From contig NZ_KE332392.1 in assembly GCF_000409775.1 (NCBI RefSeq), positions 493,974-557,973 of the forward strand: a DNA stretch of 64,000 nucleotides, given 5' to 3'. Position 1 is the first letter of the stretch. The number at the start of each line of letters is the position of its first letter. The DNA is from Litchfieldella anticariensis FP35 = DSM 16096. Its GTDB lineage: Bacteria > Pseudomonadota > Gammaproteobacteria > Pseudomonadales > Halomonadaceae. Position numbers and translations under genes: made by a program. Positions 50,004-58,941 of this stretch are shown here, piece by piece. The notes below the pieces were generated by a model that worked only from the letters and a program-made list of their open reading frames with translations, had not been told where the DNA came from and made no database searches.

Positions 50004-51446
50004 ATGTTAGGTCAAGGATTCGTATCTGCCGCGTCGATTGCGGCAAGTGTATTGTTCATCCTCTCGTTAGGAGGGCTGAGTAACCAGGAGAAGGCCAAGC
50101 GGGCGGTGTGGTATGGCATCGTTGGCATGGCGGTAGCGGTGTTCTTCACTGCCTTCGGGCCGGGCATCGGCGGTTATTGGTGGATGGTGCCGATGATGAT
50201 CGTCGGTGCGGTGGTTGGCGTCTATGTGGCCAAGAAGGTCGCCATGACCGAAATGCCCCAGTTGGTGGCGGCACTGCACAGCTTCGTGGGCCTGGCAGCG
50301 GTGTTCGTGGGCTTCAACGCCGACCTGGAGCGGCGTCGCGTGTTGGCCTCCCAGCTTGCCGAGGGGGCTACCGAAGGATTCTCTGCCTTCGCTGCTTTGG
50401 TGGCCACCAAGACCCCGGCCGAACTTACCTTCCTGCAAATCGAGGTAGTCCTGGGGGTATTCATCGGTGCCGTGACCTTCACAGGCTCGGTGATCGCTTT
50501 CGGCAAACTCGCTGGTAAGGTGGATGGCAAGCCCCGTCAGTTGCCGGGCGGCCATCTACTGAATGCTGGCGCGGCGGTGCTGTCGCTGCTGTTGGCCATT
50601 CTCTACCTGAATGGTGCGGGCTTCTGGACGCTGCTGCTGCTGGCGGCTTTGGCCTTCTTCATCGGCTATCACCTGATCATGGGCATCGGCGGCGCCGACA
50701 TGCCGGTGGTGGTGTCGATGCTCAACAGCTACTCCGGCTGGGCGGCGGCGGCCATCGGCTTCACCTTGTCCAATGACCTGCTGATCGTCACGGGTGCCTT
50801 GGTAGGCTCCTCCGGTGCCATTCTCTCCTACATCATGTGCAAGGCGATGAACCGCAACTTCATCAACGTGATCTTGGGGGGCTTTGGCGGTAGCAAGGGG
50901 CCGGCCGCGGAGATCGAAGGCGAACAGGTGGCCATCGATGTCGCCGGTGTGGCTAGTGCCTTGAACGACGCCGATAGTGTGATCATCGTGCCGGGCTATG
51001 GCATGGCGGTGGCCCAGGCGCAGAATGCGGTCAGCGAACTGACTCGCAAGCTGCGCAGCGCCGGCAAGAACGTGCGCTTCGGCATCCACCCGGTGGCGGG
51101 TCGCCTGCCGGGACACATGAACGTGTTGCTGGCCGAAGCCCGAGTTCCCTATGATATCGTGCTGGAAATGGACGAGATCAACGGTGACTTCGCCAACACC
51201 GATGTGGCGATCATCATCGGCTCCAACGATATCGTCAATCCAGCTGCCGAGGAGGACCCCAATAGCCCCATCGCCGGCATGCCGGTGTTGAAGGTCTGGG
51301 AGGCCAAGCAAGTTTTCGTCAGTAAGCGCGGCCAGGGGACAGGCTATTCCGGCATCGAGAATCCGCTGTTCTTCAAGGAGAATACCCGGATGGTCTACGG
51401 TGACGCCCGGTCGACCATCGATAGTCTGGTACCGATGATCGAATGA
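50004..51446 (+). CDS. pntB: NAD(P) transhydrogenase, beta subunit
   Basis: This 480-residue subunit has eight or nine membrane helices and the NADP(H)-binding domain III with [48 protein letters not shown] and [28 protein letters not shown] precedes ATG 50004. A terminator lies 45 bp after the stop; it is now duplicated around an insertion sequence. Confidence 0.96.
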   Translation: MLGQGFVSAASIAASVLFILSLGGLSNQEKAKRAVWYGIVGMAVAVFFTAFGPGIGGYWWMVPMMIVGAVVGVYVAKKVAMTEMPQLVAALHSFVGLAAVFVGFNADLERRRVLASQLAEGATEGFSAFAALVATKTPAELTFLQIEVVLGVFIGAVTFTGSVIAFGKLAGKVDGKPRQLPGGHLLNAGAAVLSLLLAILYLNGAGFWTLLLLAALAFFIGYHLIMGIGGADMPVVVSMLNSYSGWAAAAIGFTLSNDLLIVTGALVGSSGAILSYIMCKAMNRNFINVILGGFGGSKGPAAEIEGEQVAIDVAGVASALNDADSVIIVPGYGMAVAQAQNAVSELTRKLRSAGKNVRFGIHPVAGRLPGHMNVLLAEARVPYDIVLEMDEINGDFANTDVAIIIGSNDIVNPAAEEDPNSPIAGMPVLKVWEAKQVFVSKRGQGTGYSGIENPLFFKENTRMVYGDARSTIDSLVPMIE

Positions 51447-51488
51447 AAGACGTGTCGGGTCGGCTTGGCCGGCTCGACGCGATCAGAC

Positions 51489-51511
51489 CAACGCCCCGAC
51501 ACGGGGCGTTT
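51489..51511 (+). terminator. pntAB terminator, left copy of a 23-bp direct repeat flanking the IS1182 element
   Basis: ACGCCCCG-ACA-CGGGGCGT followed by TT, then the IS end. The whole 23-bp stretch recurs at 53095-53117. This copy keeps only a TTT tail because the insertion starts at 51512. Confidence 0.85.
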
Positions 51512-53094
51512 CAGATTGCTGACAAAGTCCTGGCCCTTCGGCCAGGACTTTGTTGTTATTAGGGAATGCTAAAAGATCCCGGTCCTACCCAACACGAGCT
51601 GGAGATGGTCACGCTGGAAGAGCTGGTGCCTTCCGATCATCTGCTCCGGCGCATCGATGCCATCATCGACTTCTCCTTTATCCGCGACGAGACCCGTCAC
51701 TTGTACTGCGAGGACAACGGTCGCCCCGCGCTGGATCCCGTTCTCCTGTTCAAGGCGCTGTTCATCGGCTACCTGTTCGGCATTCGCAGCGAGCGCCAGC
51801 TCGTCCGCGAGCTTCAGGTGAACGTGGCCTATCGCTGGTTCCTGGGCTTGCGTCTGACCGACAAGGTGCCGGACGCCTCGACCTTCAGCCAGAACCGGCG
51901 CCGGCGGTTCCGTGACAGCGATATCGCGCAGCGACTGTTCGATCATGTGGTGGAGCAGGCGATGCAACAGGGCCTGGTGGGCGGTCGTGTCCTGTACACC
52001 GACAGCACCCACATCAAGGCCAATGCCAATCGCCGTCGTTTCACGATGCAGGAGGTGGAGACGACACCGCAGGCCTATCTGGCAGAGCTGGAAGAGGCGG
52101 TGGTCGCCGATCGGGAGGCTCACGGAAAAAAGCCGCTGCCGCCTCGTCGAGAGGCGGAACCCGAGCCCACCGCCAAGAAGATCAGTGATACCGATCCCGA
52201 CAGCGGCTACATGGTGCGGGAGGGCAAGCCCAAGGGGTTTTTCTACCTGGATCACCGAACGGTGGATGGCAGGCACGCCATCATCACCGATGTGCACATC
52301 ACGCCCGCGAGCGTGCACGACAGCGTGCCCTACCTGGAGCGGCTGGATCGCCAACGCCGACGCTTTGGATTCGATGTGGCCGCCGTTGGGCTGGACGCCG
52401 GTTACTTTACCGCCGCGATTTGCCAAGGGTTGGAGAAGCGCCAACTTTACGGTGTGATCGGTTATTGTCGGCCCAGCAAGCCGAAAGGCATGATGCCGAA
52501 ACGCCTCTTCGTGTATGACGCCGATCAGGACGGTTACCGCTGTCCAGAAGGCCAGACGCTGCGTTATGCGACTACCAACCGGGAAGGCTATCGTCATTAC
52601 CACTCGGACCCGGTCTGGTGCCGGGAGTGCCCACGCCTAGCGACTTGCACACGCAATCAACACTACCGCAAGACGGTGACTCGCCACGTCTGGGAAGACG
52701 CCAAGGAGCGGGTGGGGAGCCGCCGGCTGGAGCCGGTAGGCAAACGAATTTACGAGCGCCGCAAGGAGACGGTGGAGCGCAGCTTCGCAGATGCCAAGCA
52801 ACTCCATGGGTACCGCTATGCTCGCATGCGGGGAATCGCTGGAATGCGAGAGCAGGCCTTGCTCTGTGCGGCAGCGCAGAACCTCAAGAAAATGGCCTTG
52901 GCGGCCTGAGAGGGGCCCGGTCGTCGAATTTTCCTTCCAGCGACACCTTCAGGAAGCCCCATACTCGCTTGAGAGCGCCATTTTCTGCCTCTCGAGAGAT
53001 AAATCGTGTTGTAGCGCTCCCTTCCGTCGCGAGCAAAGAACGCGAGCGTAGAAACACAAACCCCGCAAAAAATGCGGGGTTCGTCAGCAGTCTG
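51512..53094 (+). mobile_element. IS1182-family insertion sequence, apparently intact
   Basis: The 1583-bp element is bounded by 19-bp imperfect inverted repeats (CAGATTGCTGAC... on the left; CAGACTGCTGAC... on the right read in reverse; 15 of 19 identical). It holds one transposase gene and is flanked by a 23-bp direct repeat. Just inside the left end is a perfect 14-bp stem with loop CTTC (51522-51553), and near the right end AACCCCGCA-(5)-TGCGGGGTT (53059-53081). These could insulate the transposase from outside transcription. Confidence 0.88.
51566..52909 (+). CDS. IS1182-family transposase
   Basis: This 447-residue DDE transposase has the N-terminal DUF772 region (RPALDPVLLFKALFIGYLFGIRSERQLVRELQVNVAYRWFLGL) and the acidic residues in VLYTDSTHIKAN, GLDAGYFTAA and ERSFADAKQLHGYRYARMRG. 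A CxxC...C zinc-like segment (CRECPRLATC) lies in between. No frameshift or stop is present, so it may be active. Confidence 0.93.
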   Translation: MLKDPGPTQHELEMVTLEELVPSDHLLRRIDAIIDFSFIRDETRHLYCEDNGRPALDPVLLFKALFIGYLFGIRSERQLVRELQVNVAYRWFLGLRLTDKVPDASTFSQNRRRRFRDSDIAQRLFDHVVEQAMQQGLVGGRVLYTDSTHIKANANRRRFTMQEVETTPQAYLAELEEAVVADREAHGKKPLPPRREAEPEPTAKKISDTDPDSGYMVREGKPKGFFYLDHRTVDGRHAIITDVHITPASVHDSVPYLERLDRQRRRFGFDVAAVGLDAGYFTAAICQGLEKRQLYGVIGYCRPSKPKGMMPKRLFVYDADQDGYRCPEGQTLRYATTNREGYRHYHSDPVWCRECPRLATCTRNQHYRKTVTRHVWEDAKERVGSRRLEPVGKRIYERRKETVERSFADAKQLHGYRYARMRGIAGMREQALLCAAAQNLKKMALAA

Positions 53095-53117
53095 CAACGC
53101 CCCGACACGGGGCGTTT
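53095..53117 (+). terminator. Right copy of the duplicated pntAB terminator
   Basis: An exact copy of 51489-51511. Here the hairpin keeps its full tail TTTTTCGTTT, so this is the original 3' part of the terminator. gpsA starts 44 bp later. Confidence 0.85.
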
Positions 53118-53161
53118 TTCGTTTACAATGACCGGCATCATACTGCAGCTAGGGATCGAGC

Positions 53162-54226
53162 ATGTCTGAGGATCGCCTGAGAGTGGCAGTACTGGGGGGA
53201 GGCAGCTTCGGCACCGCCCTGGCCAGTATCGCTGCTGACAACGGTGCTGAGGTTCGCCAGTGGTTGCGCGATGCCGCCTTGGTGGCCGAGATCAATCATG
53301 ACCACCGCAACTCGCGGTATCTTCCCGATTATGCCATCAACCCGGCAGTGATGGCGTCAGATGATATGCGCGAAGTGCTCGATGGGGCCGAACTGGTATT
53401 GATTGCGATTCCCTCCGAAGCTTTCCAGTCGGTGGTACGCCAAGCGCGCCCTTGGCTGAAGAGCGATCAGATTTTGGTCAGTACCACCAAGGGTATCCAC
53501 GAAGATGGTTTCAAGCTGATGAGCCAGATTCTCGAGGAAGAAACCGGATTCCCACACATCGGCGTGCTTTCCGGCCCCAATCTGGCTTCTGAGATCGCTG
53601 ACAAACACCTCACCGCCACTGTCATTGCCAGCGATGATCCGTTCACGCGCGCGAGGGTGCAAACCGCATTGGGGTGCGACTATTTTCGAGTTTATGCCAG
53701 CAACGACCGTTATGGCGTTGAACTGGGCGGGGCGCTGAAGAACATCTATGCCATTGCCGCCGGCATGGCCGCGGCGCTGGGTATGGGGGAGAACACCCGC
53801 AGCATGTTGATGACGCGGGCACTGGCTGAGATGAGTCGATTCGCTGTCGATCAGGGTGCCAACCCGATGACCTTCTTGGGACTGGCAGGTGTTGGGGACT
53901 TGATCGTCACCTGCTCGTCGAATCTATCGCGCAATTACCGGGTGGGTTATGCCCTGGGGGAAGGTAAGACACTGGATGAAGCTGTTGACGCCTTGGGGCA
54001 GGTGGCTGAAGGCGTCAACACCGTCCGCTTGGTTCGTGACAAGGCGTGTGAAGATGGGGTCTATATGCCGCTGGCTGAAGGGCTCTATCAAGTGCTGTTC
54101 AATGGTGTCCCAGCACGACAGATGGCCAAGATGCTGATGCAGGGCGAACAGAGTAGCGACGTAGAGTTTACCTTGTCTCGGGAAGCCGTGTCTCAGGCCA
54201 GAAGGCAGGAGAAGGACAATGAGTGA
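53162..54226 (+). CDS. gpsA: Glycerol-3-phosphate dehydrogenase [NAD(P)+]
   Basis: This 354-residue cytosolic enzyme reduces dihydroxyacetone phosphate to sn-glycerol 3-phosphate for phospholipid synthesis. It has the N-terminal Rossmann motif [21 protein letters not shown], the catalytic-Lys region [18 protein letters not shown] and the [13 protein letters not shown] motif. A TACAAT box lies at 53124-53129 without a good -35. The IS1182 element sits directly upstream. Its end overlaps sixA by eight bases. Confidence 0.97.
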   Translation: MSEDRLRVAVLGGGSFGTALASIAADNGAEVRQWLRDAALVAEINHDHRNSRYLPDYAINPAVMASDDMREVLDGAELVLIAIPSEAFQSVVRQARPWLKSDQILVSTTKGIHEDGFKLMSQILEEETGFPHIGVLSGPNLASEIADKHLTATVIASDDPFTRARVQTALGCDYFRVYASNDRYGVELGGALKNIYAIAAGMAAALGMGENTRSMLMTRALAEMSRFAVDQGANPMTFLGLAGVGDLIVTCSSNLSRNYRVGYALGEGKTLDEAVDALGQVAEGVNTVRLVRDKACEDGVYMPLAEGLYQVLFNGVPARQMAKMLMQGEQSSDVEFTLSREAVSQARRQEKDNE

Positions 54227-54704
54227 TCGGGTGATGATCATGCGTCACGGCAAGGCAAAGCCTGGCCAGCCGGATGCTGACCGGGAGCTGAGCGAACGCG
54301 GCTGTCATGATGCCAGTCGCATGGGTGCATGGCTGGCAGCCTCTCTTGACGAGGAGTGGCGTCGCCCATTACGTGTGGTGGCCAGTCCATTCCGGCGCGC
54401 TCAACAGACGGCGATACTCGTGGCTGAGCCTCTGGGATTAACGGTGGAAACCCTCGAGTTGATCACCCCCGATGATCCCGTGGAACCTGTCATCGAGTGG
54501 TTGCTGAAACATGCCGCTGGCACTCCGTGGCTATTGGTCAGTCATATGCCGTTGGTGGGAGAGCTTACCACCCGGCTAGTCGAGGGAGGCCGTGGCCAGG
54601 GCATGCATTTCCCCACGGCAGCGATCGCGAGCCTGGAGGCTGATGTCTGGGCGGCCGGCTGTGCAAGGCTGAGCGGTTTTCACACACCGGCCGATATTTC
54701 CTGA
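54219..54704 (+). CDS. sixA: Phosphohistidine phosphatase SixA
   Basis: This 161-residue histidine phosphatase has the RHG signature MRHGKAKPG (His10), with [11 protein letters not shown] and [14 protein letters not shown] supplying the second catalytic His. SixA removes phosphate from phosphohistidine on HPt domains or PTS proteins. AGGAGAAGG precedes the ATG, within the end of gpsA. Confidence 0.94.
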   Translation: MSDRVMIMRHGKAKPGQPDADRELSERGCHDASRMGAWLAASLDEEWRRPLRVVASPFRRAQQTAILVAEPLGLTVETLELITPDDPVEPVIEWLLKHAAGTPWLLVSHMPLVGELTTRLVEGGRGQGMHFPTAAIASLEADVWAAGCARLSGFHTPADIS

Positions 54705-54719
54705 GGATCGGGAGTCAAT

Positions 54720-55028
54720 ATGAGCTTCATCGTCAATAACCGCGTCTATGTGCAATCCGGCTATGAAGACGAGTTCGAGGCACGCTTCAAGGCCCGTGCC
54801 GGCGAAATCGACAAGCAGCCAGGGTTCAAGTCCATGCGAGTGCTGCGACCATTGGGCAACCAGGCTCCCTACGTGGTGGAGACCGAGTGGGAGAGCCAGG
54901 ACGCTTTCCGCGCCTGGGTAGGGAGCGATGACTTCAAGCGCGCCCATGCCAATCCTATGCCGAAGGAAGCTTTCGCTGAAGGAGGTGGGCTGGAGCAGTT
55001 TGAAGTGGTGGTGAGTGCGACTGCCTAG
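54720..55028 (+). CDS. Antibiotic biosynthesis monooxygenase (ABM)-domain protein
   Basis: This 102-residue protein has an ABM ferredoxin-like fold: FIVNNRVYVQSGYEDEFEARFKARAGEIDKQPGFKSMRVLRP and YVVETEWESQDAFRAWVGSDDFKRAH. It resembles small heme-degrading monooxygenases (HmoB/IsdG-like) but function is unproven. GGGAGTC precedes the ATG. Its end overlaps the convergent AEC gene by four bases. Confidence 0.87.
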   Translation: MSFIVNNRVYVQSGYEDEFEARFKARAGEIDKQPGFKSMRVLRPLGNQAPYVVETEWESQDAFRAWVGSDDFKRAHANPMPKEAFAEGGGLEQFEVVVSATA

Positions 55029-55972
55029 ATCAGGTTCATCACCCGTAGCACGAAAACTCCCAAGGTAACGGTAAGGCTCGCCAAAAGTGTGGTGATGGCG
55101 ATGATGTTGGCGGCCAGCTTGGCATTACCTCCCATTGCCTTGACCATCACGAAACTGGCTGCCGCCGTGGGGCTGGCGAAGTATAGGAACAGCAACCCCA
55201 GTTCGCGTCCGGAGAATCCCGCCAGCCAGGCAGCGCCGGTCGCCAGTAGCGGCAACGTTACCATCTTCATGAAGCTGGATCCCATGGCCGTGTCGTGTGA
55301 TTCGCGCAGAGCGCCGATCGACAGGGTCGCCCCAATGCAGATCAACGCCAGAGGCAGGGTCAGTGAGGCGAAATATTCGCCTGAAGTCATCAGCCATTGC
55401 GGCAAGCCGATTTCCAGAATGGTGAACGGCAGGGCAGTGACGACGGCGAGGATCAATGGATTCCTGGCGATATGCTTGGCGATGCTGCGCCAATTGGCAC
55501 TGCGACCGGGGCGGTAGGCTGACAGTACCACCACCGACAGAATGTTATAGCTGAGAATCACCACCCCCAGCAGGAGCCCGCCGGCGGATAATCCGTATTC
55601 CCCATACATGCTGGCGGCCAGCGCCAGGCCGACGATGCCGCAGTTGCCGCGAAATGCCCCCTGTACGTAGACACCTCGATCCGTGTGAGGTACCCGCCAG
55701 ATAGCCCAGGCCCAGCTCAACAGAAAGGTGGCGAGTGTGGCCAGAGCGAAGAAACCCAGCAGAAAGGGATTGAAGGCGGTGTCGATATCGGCCTTGATCA
55801 GGCTCAGGAAGATCAGCACCGGCATGGTGCCCTTGAAAACCAGGTTCGATGCCGTGTTGACGAAGTGGGTATCGATCCAGCCGCTACGTTTCAGGGCGAT
55901 GCCGATGAACACCATGGCGAAGACTGGCAGGGTAACTTCCAGGGTGCCGAGAAAGACGTCGAGCAGGCTCAT
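55025..55972 (-). CDS. AEC-family transporter (auxin efflux carrier fold)
   Basis: This 315-residue membrane protein has ten helices in two inverted repeats, starting LEVTLPVFAMVFIGIALKRSGWI, with the inner half containing LALICIGATLSIGALRES and YFASPTAAASFVMVKAMGG. Bacterial members carry dicarboxylates such as malate or malonate; the substrate here is unknown. ATG 55972 is preferred, with TTG 55978 possible. Confidence 0.88.
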   Translation of the reverse strand: MSLLDVFLGTLEVTLPVFAMVFIGIALKRSGWIDTHFVNTASNLVFKGTMPVLIFLSLIKADIDTAFNPFLLGFFALATLATFLLSWAWAIWRVPHTDRGVYVQGAFRGNCGIVGLALAASMYGEYGLSAGGLLLGVVILSYNILSVVVLSAYRPGRSANWRSIAKHIARNPLILAVVTALPFTILEIGLPQWLMTSGEYFASLTLPLALICIGATLSIGALRESHDTAMGSSFMKMVTLPLLATGAAWLAGFSGRELGLLFLYFASPTAAASFVMVKAMGGNAKLAANIIAITTLLASLTVTLGVFVLRVMNLI

Positions 55973-56366
55973 CGTCAAGCAGTCCTCGCCAGAGCATTCC
56001 GGGGGCGGGGAGTGGCCATCAGGAGTGATGCATCGGTGATGAAGGTACTTTCTCCGCGGGGCTCGGGAACGAGCATTGTTTCTTATATTCCTTGAATATC
56101 ACTTGGTTATGGGAGGTTTTGTTGGGTCGATGAAGTGTGGCATGGATTGGATTACCGGTCTCGAATGAACTCGACTTTGGTCTAAAACTACCATATTCAC
56201 CCTTGCCGGTCAGCCAATACCTCGTTAAGTTGCTATTTGTATGATGTATGACAAAAGAGATTTGCCATTGCTGTCTATCAGCAGGCTATCAGCAGAATTG
56301 CCGGACCGAGAAGGCCTTCAAACTCTCGGTCGATCAATCAAAGCAGCATAACGAGAGGACCTTCGG
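55973..56366. other. Intergenic region with the aldarate operon promoter region
   Basis: No gene is found. The stretch between divergent genes is AT-richer near 56060-56260. A GntR-like site lies at 56237-56254. I see no confident -35/-10 pair. Confidence 0.6.
56237..56254. promoter_or_regulatory. Candidate GntR/FadR-type operator of the aldarate operon
   Basis: TTGTATGATGTATGACAA has TTGT...ACAA ends like operators of FadR-class GntR regulators that control sugar-acid genes, and contains TGTATGA twice in tandem. It lies 113 bp before the kdgD start. No regulator gene is in the window, so the link is inferred. Confidence 0.45.
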
Positions 56367-57284
56367 GTGAAGTTTTCCAGAGATGAAGTGAGGCGCGCAC
56401 TGGGCGACGGGCTGCTGTCTTTCCCAATCACCGACTTCGACGAGCAGAGCCGGTTCGATGCCGCAAGCTATCGCCGCCGCCTGGAGTGGTTCATCAGCCA
56501 TGACATCTCCGCGGTCTTCGTGGCCGGTGGTACCGGTGAGTTCTTCAACCTAAGCCTGGATGAGTATCGCGAGATCGTCCGCCTGGCGGTGGAGACGGTG
56601 AACGGCAAGCTGCCGGTGATTGCCAGCGCCGGCCTCAGCGTCGAAAGCGGCAAGGCATTCGCCAAGGTAGCGGAAGAGGCGGGTGCCGACGGCATCCTGC
56701 TGATGCCGCCTTACCTGACTGAATGCCCCCAGGATGGCCTGGTGGATTATGCCCGTCAGATCTGTGACGCCACTGACATCAATGTCATCTACTACAACCG
56801 TGCCAACGGCACTCTCGAGGTAGAGGCGGTCCAGCAGCTTGCCGATCAGTGTCCCAACCTGATTGGGCTCAAGGATGGCAGTGGCGACATCCAGGCGCTC
56901 AACAAGATCATCAAGACCGTCGGCGACCGGCTGGTGTACATCGGTGGCGTACCCACCGCCGAGATATTCGCCGAGGCCTATCTTTCCATTGGCGTGAACA
57001 CCTATTCATCGGCCGTGTTCAACTTCGTTCCTGACATGGCCGTGACTTTCTACAAGGAACTGCGCAAGGGCAACAGCGAAGTCGTCAAGAAAATTACCAA
57101 CGACTTCTTCATTCCCTTCGTGAACCTGAGGGATCGGAAGAAAGGTTATGCCGTCAGCCTGATCAAGGCCGGTGCCGAGATCATTGGCCGCCCAGCCGGC
57201 AGTGTTCGTGCGCCGCTGACCATGCCGACTTTCGAGGAGTGTCAGCAGCTGGAGAAGCTGGTTGGCATAGCCAATCAATTGTAA
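56367..57284 (+). CDS. kdgD: 5-dehydro-4-deoxyglucarate dehydratase
   Basis: This 305-residue protein of the DapA superfamily converts 5-dehydro-4-deoxy-D-glucarate to 2,5-dioxopentanoate, CO2 and water. The N-terminus LGDGLLSFPITDFDEQSRFD, FVAGGTGEFFNLSLDEY, VIYYNRANGTL (Tyr) and LIGLKDGSGDI (Schiff-base Lys) fit KdgD. GAGAGGA stands before the GTG at 56367. It heads an operon with garD, gudD and an aldehyde dehydrogenase, which supports the assignment. Confidence 0.94.
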   Translation: MKFSRDEVRRALGDGLLSFPITDFDEQSRFDAASYRRRLEWFISHDISAVFVAGGTGEFFNLSLDEYREIVRLAVETVNGKLPVIASAGLSVESGKAFAKVAEEAGADGILLMPPYLTECPQDGLVDYARQICDATDINVIYYNRANGTLEVEAVQQLADQCPNLIGLKDGSGDIQALNKIIKTVGDRLVYIGGVPTAEIFAEAYLSIGVNTYSSAVFNFVPDMAVTFYKELRKGNSEVVKKITNDFFIPFVNLRDRKKGYAVSLIKAGAEIIGRPAGSVRAPLTMPTFEECQQLEKLVGIANQL

Positions 57285-57322
57285 TTTCCCATAAATCGAC
57301 AAAGATAATTGAGAGGGCACCC

Positions 57323-58375
57323 ATGAAATTTTCTAAGACAATCTCTGTTTTTGGCTCGGCTGTATTGATGGCATCCCTGGCAGCCGGTGCCAGTATCGCT
57401 TCTGCCGCCGATGGTCCCCTGAGGGGGAACATCAGGGTGGTAATCGGTTCCACCTCCACGGGTGGTGATACCTACCAGAACTCGAGCATCGTCGTAGATA
57501 AGCTGGCCGAGAGGCTCGATCTCAACATGAAGGTCGATGCTGTGGGTGCCACTGCAGCTTTCCGCGCCTTGGATCGTGATTCACGTGGCAACACCTTGAT
57601 GATCTTCCACGACCAGTCATATCTTGGCTATCTGTATGGTGTGGAAGGCTATGACAACATTTTCGAGAAATATACGGTTGGGCCAACCGTCGCCATCAAC
57701 CCGGGAAATGCTTATCTGGTACCGAAAGATTCGCCTTATCAGAACATGACTGACGTCATGGATGCAGTAGGAAATGGTGAAACGGTTCGCGTTGCCATCC
57801 AGCCAGGCGGTGTTTCTGAAATCGGCTTTAGTGCGATGAAAAATGCCGTCAGCATCGAGCATCCTGGCATGGAAGACAATCTGGTAGCTGTCAACACTGG
57901 CTCCCAGGCCGACAAGAACCAGCAACTCTTCGATGGCCAGGCCGATGTCATCAACGGCTCGGTTCAGGCCAATGAGCAATATACCCGTCTTCCTGAGGAC
58001 GACCAGAAGGCGATGCGCTTCGTTTGGTTGACTGCACGTAATGGCACCATCGAGCAGGCGCCGGAGGATGGCATGGGCCAGACCGACAGGGAACAGCTAC
58101 TCGAATTCGTGGAGCCCAACGTGACTGTCACCATGGGAGATAGCGAGAACTTTACCTTCGATAAGGAGTTCTTCTTCCTCTACAACAAGGACATGGATCC
58201 CGCCATTGTCGAGCAGATCGATACGGCGCTTGAAGAGATCTATGCGGAGGGTGAAATCCAGGAAATTCAGAAGAACTCCTTCTTCATCCCCAACTTCAAG
58301 CCTTCCGACGAGGCGGCAGCTTACCTGAAGGATAAGATGACCCGCTACGAGGGCATCATCAACAATATCCAGTAA
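57323..58375 (+). CDS. Tripartite tricarboxylate-type transporter, periplasmic binding protein (TctC)
   Basis: This 350-residue protein has a signal peptide (TISVFGSAVLMASLAAGASIASA, cleavage before ADGP) and the Bug/TctC-like fold with VIGSTSTGGDTYQNSSIVVDKLAE near the ligand loop. It captures the ligand and delivers it to the TctAB membrane pair. ATG 57323 starts the signal peptide. Within a glucarate/galactarate operon the expected ligand is an aldarate rather than citrate. A hairpin follows the gene. Confidence 0.87.
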   Translation: MKFSKTISVFGSAVLMASLAAGASIASAADGPLRGNIRVVIGSTSTGGDTYQNSSIVVDKLAERLDLNMKVDAVGATAAFRALDRDSRGNTLMIFHDQSYLGYLYGVEGYDNIFEKYTVGPTVAINPGNAYLVPKDSPYQNMTDVMDAVGNGETVRVAIQPGGVSEIGFSAMKNAVSIEHPGMEDNLVAVNTGSQADKNQQLFDGQADVINGSVQANEQYTRLPEDDQKAMRFVWLTARNGTIEQAPEDGMGQTDREQLLEFVEPNVTVTMGDSENFTFDKEFFFLYNKDMDPAIVEQIDTALEEIYAEGEIQEIQKNSFFIPNFKPSDEAAAYLKDKMTRYEGIINNIQ

Positions 58376-58386
58376 TGGGCGCAAGC

Positions 58387-58415
58387 GGGCGTCGGTGGTG
58401 GTGCCGCCGACGCCC
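58387..58415. repeat. Intercistronic hairpin between tctC and tctB
   Basis: GGGCGTCGG - 11-base loop - CCGACGCCC, a 9-bp stem 12 bp after the tctC stop without a T-run. Such structures often raise the binding-protein message above that of the membrane genes. Confidence 0.6.
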
Positions 58416-58480
58416 GATGTGAATGCTACTCCCTTATATCGCGTTAGGCACGCTAGCGTTCCGCCTACCCGGGAGCCACT

Positions 58481-58924
58481 ATGGAATCAGGTCTTTCAAC
58501 CCTGTTAAGCGTCTCGATCGATTTCGAGACCTCTCATCTGTTCTTCCCTCGAATCATTCACTGGCTATTGGCATGTCTTTTCCTGCTGGTTCTGGTGTTC
58601 AGGGTCATACCCTTTCTCGCTGCCGTGAGACGAGGCGAGCATTCCCTCCCCATCATTGGGGAATCCATGGATGTCTTACGTTTCTTCGGTACCCTCGCGC
58701 TGATCGCGGCGTACTTCTATTTGATGGCAGCGATAGGAAATCTCTTTCCATACACGGGATATGGCTTCCTGTTCGTGTCGATGGCTTTTGTTCTTTTGAT
58801 GTCCTTGCTTTATATGCATGAAAGGACTCGGAAGAACCTGGGTATCGCGGTCGTCAATGCCATCGTTGCGCCCAGCCTGGCCTGGTTCGTTCTGGCCAAG
58901 CTCTTCAACATCACCTTGCCGTGA
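58481..58924 (+). CDS. Tripartite tricarboxylate-type transporter, small membrane subunit (TctB)
   Basis: This 147-residue protein has four membrane helices (IIHWLLACLFLLVLVFRVIPFL; LRFFGTLALIAAYFYLM; GFLFVSMAFVLLMSLLYM; AIVAPSLAWFVLAKLF), matching TctB in size and layout. GGGAGCC precedes the ATG. It lies between the binding protein and the large permease in the usual CBA order. Confidence 0.85.
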   Translation: MESGLSTLLSVSIDFETSHLFFPRIIHWLLACLFLLVLVFRVIPFLAAVRRGEHSLPIIGESMDVLRFFGTLALIAAYFYLMAAIGNLFPYTGYGFLFVSMAFVLLMSLLYMHERTRKNLGIAVVNAIVAPSLAWFVLAKLFNITLP

Positions 58925-58941
58925 CCGAGGTAGCTGCCGTT

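Noticed and set aside
53059..53081. AACCCCGCA/TGCGGGGTT hairpin as a chromosomal terminator
   Set aside because: It lies inside the right end of the IS1182 element and has no T-tail on the + strand, so it is described as part of the element.
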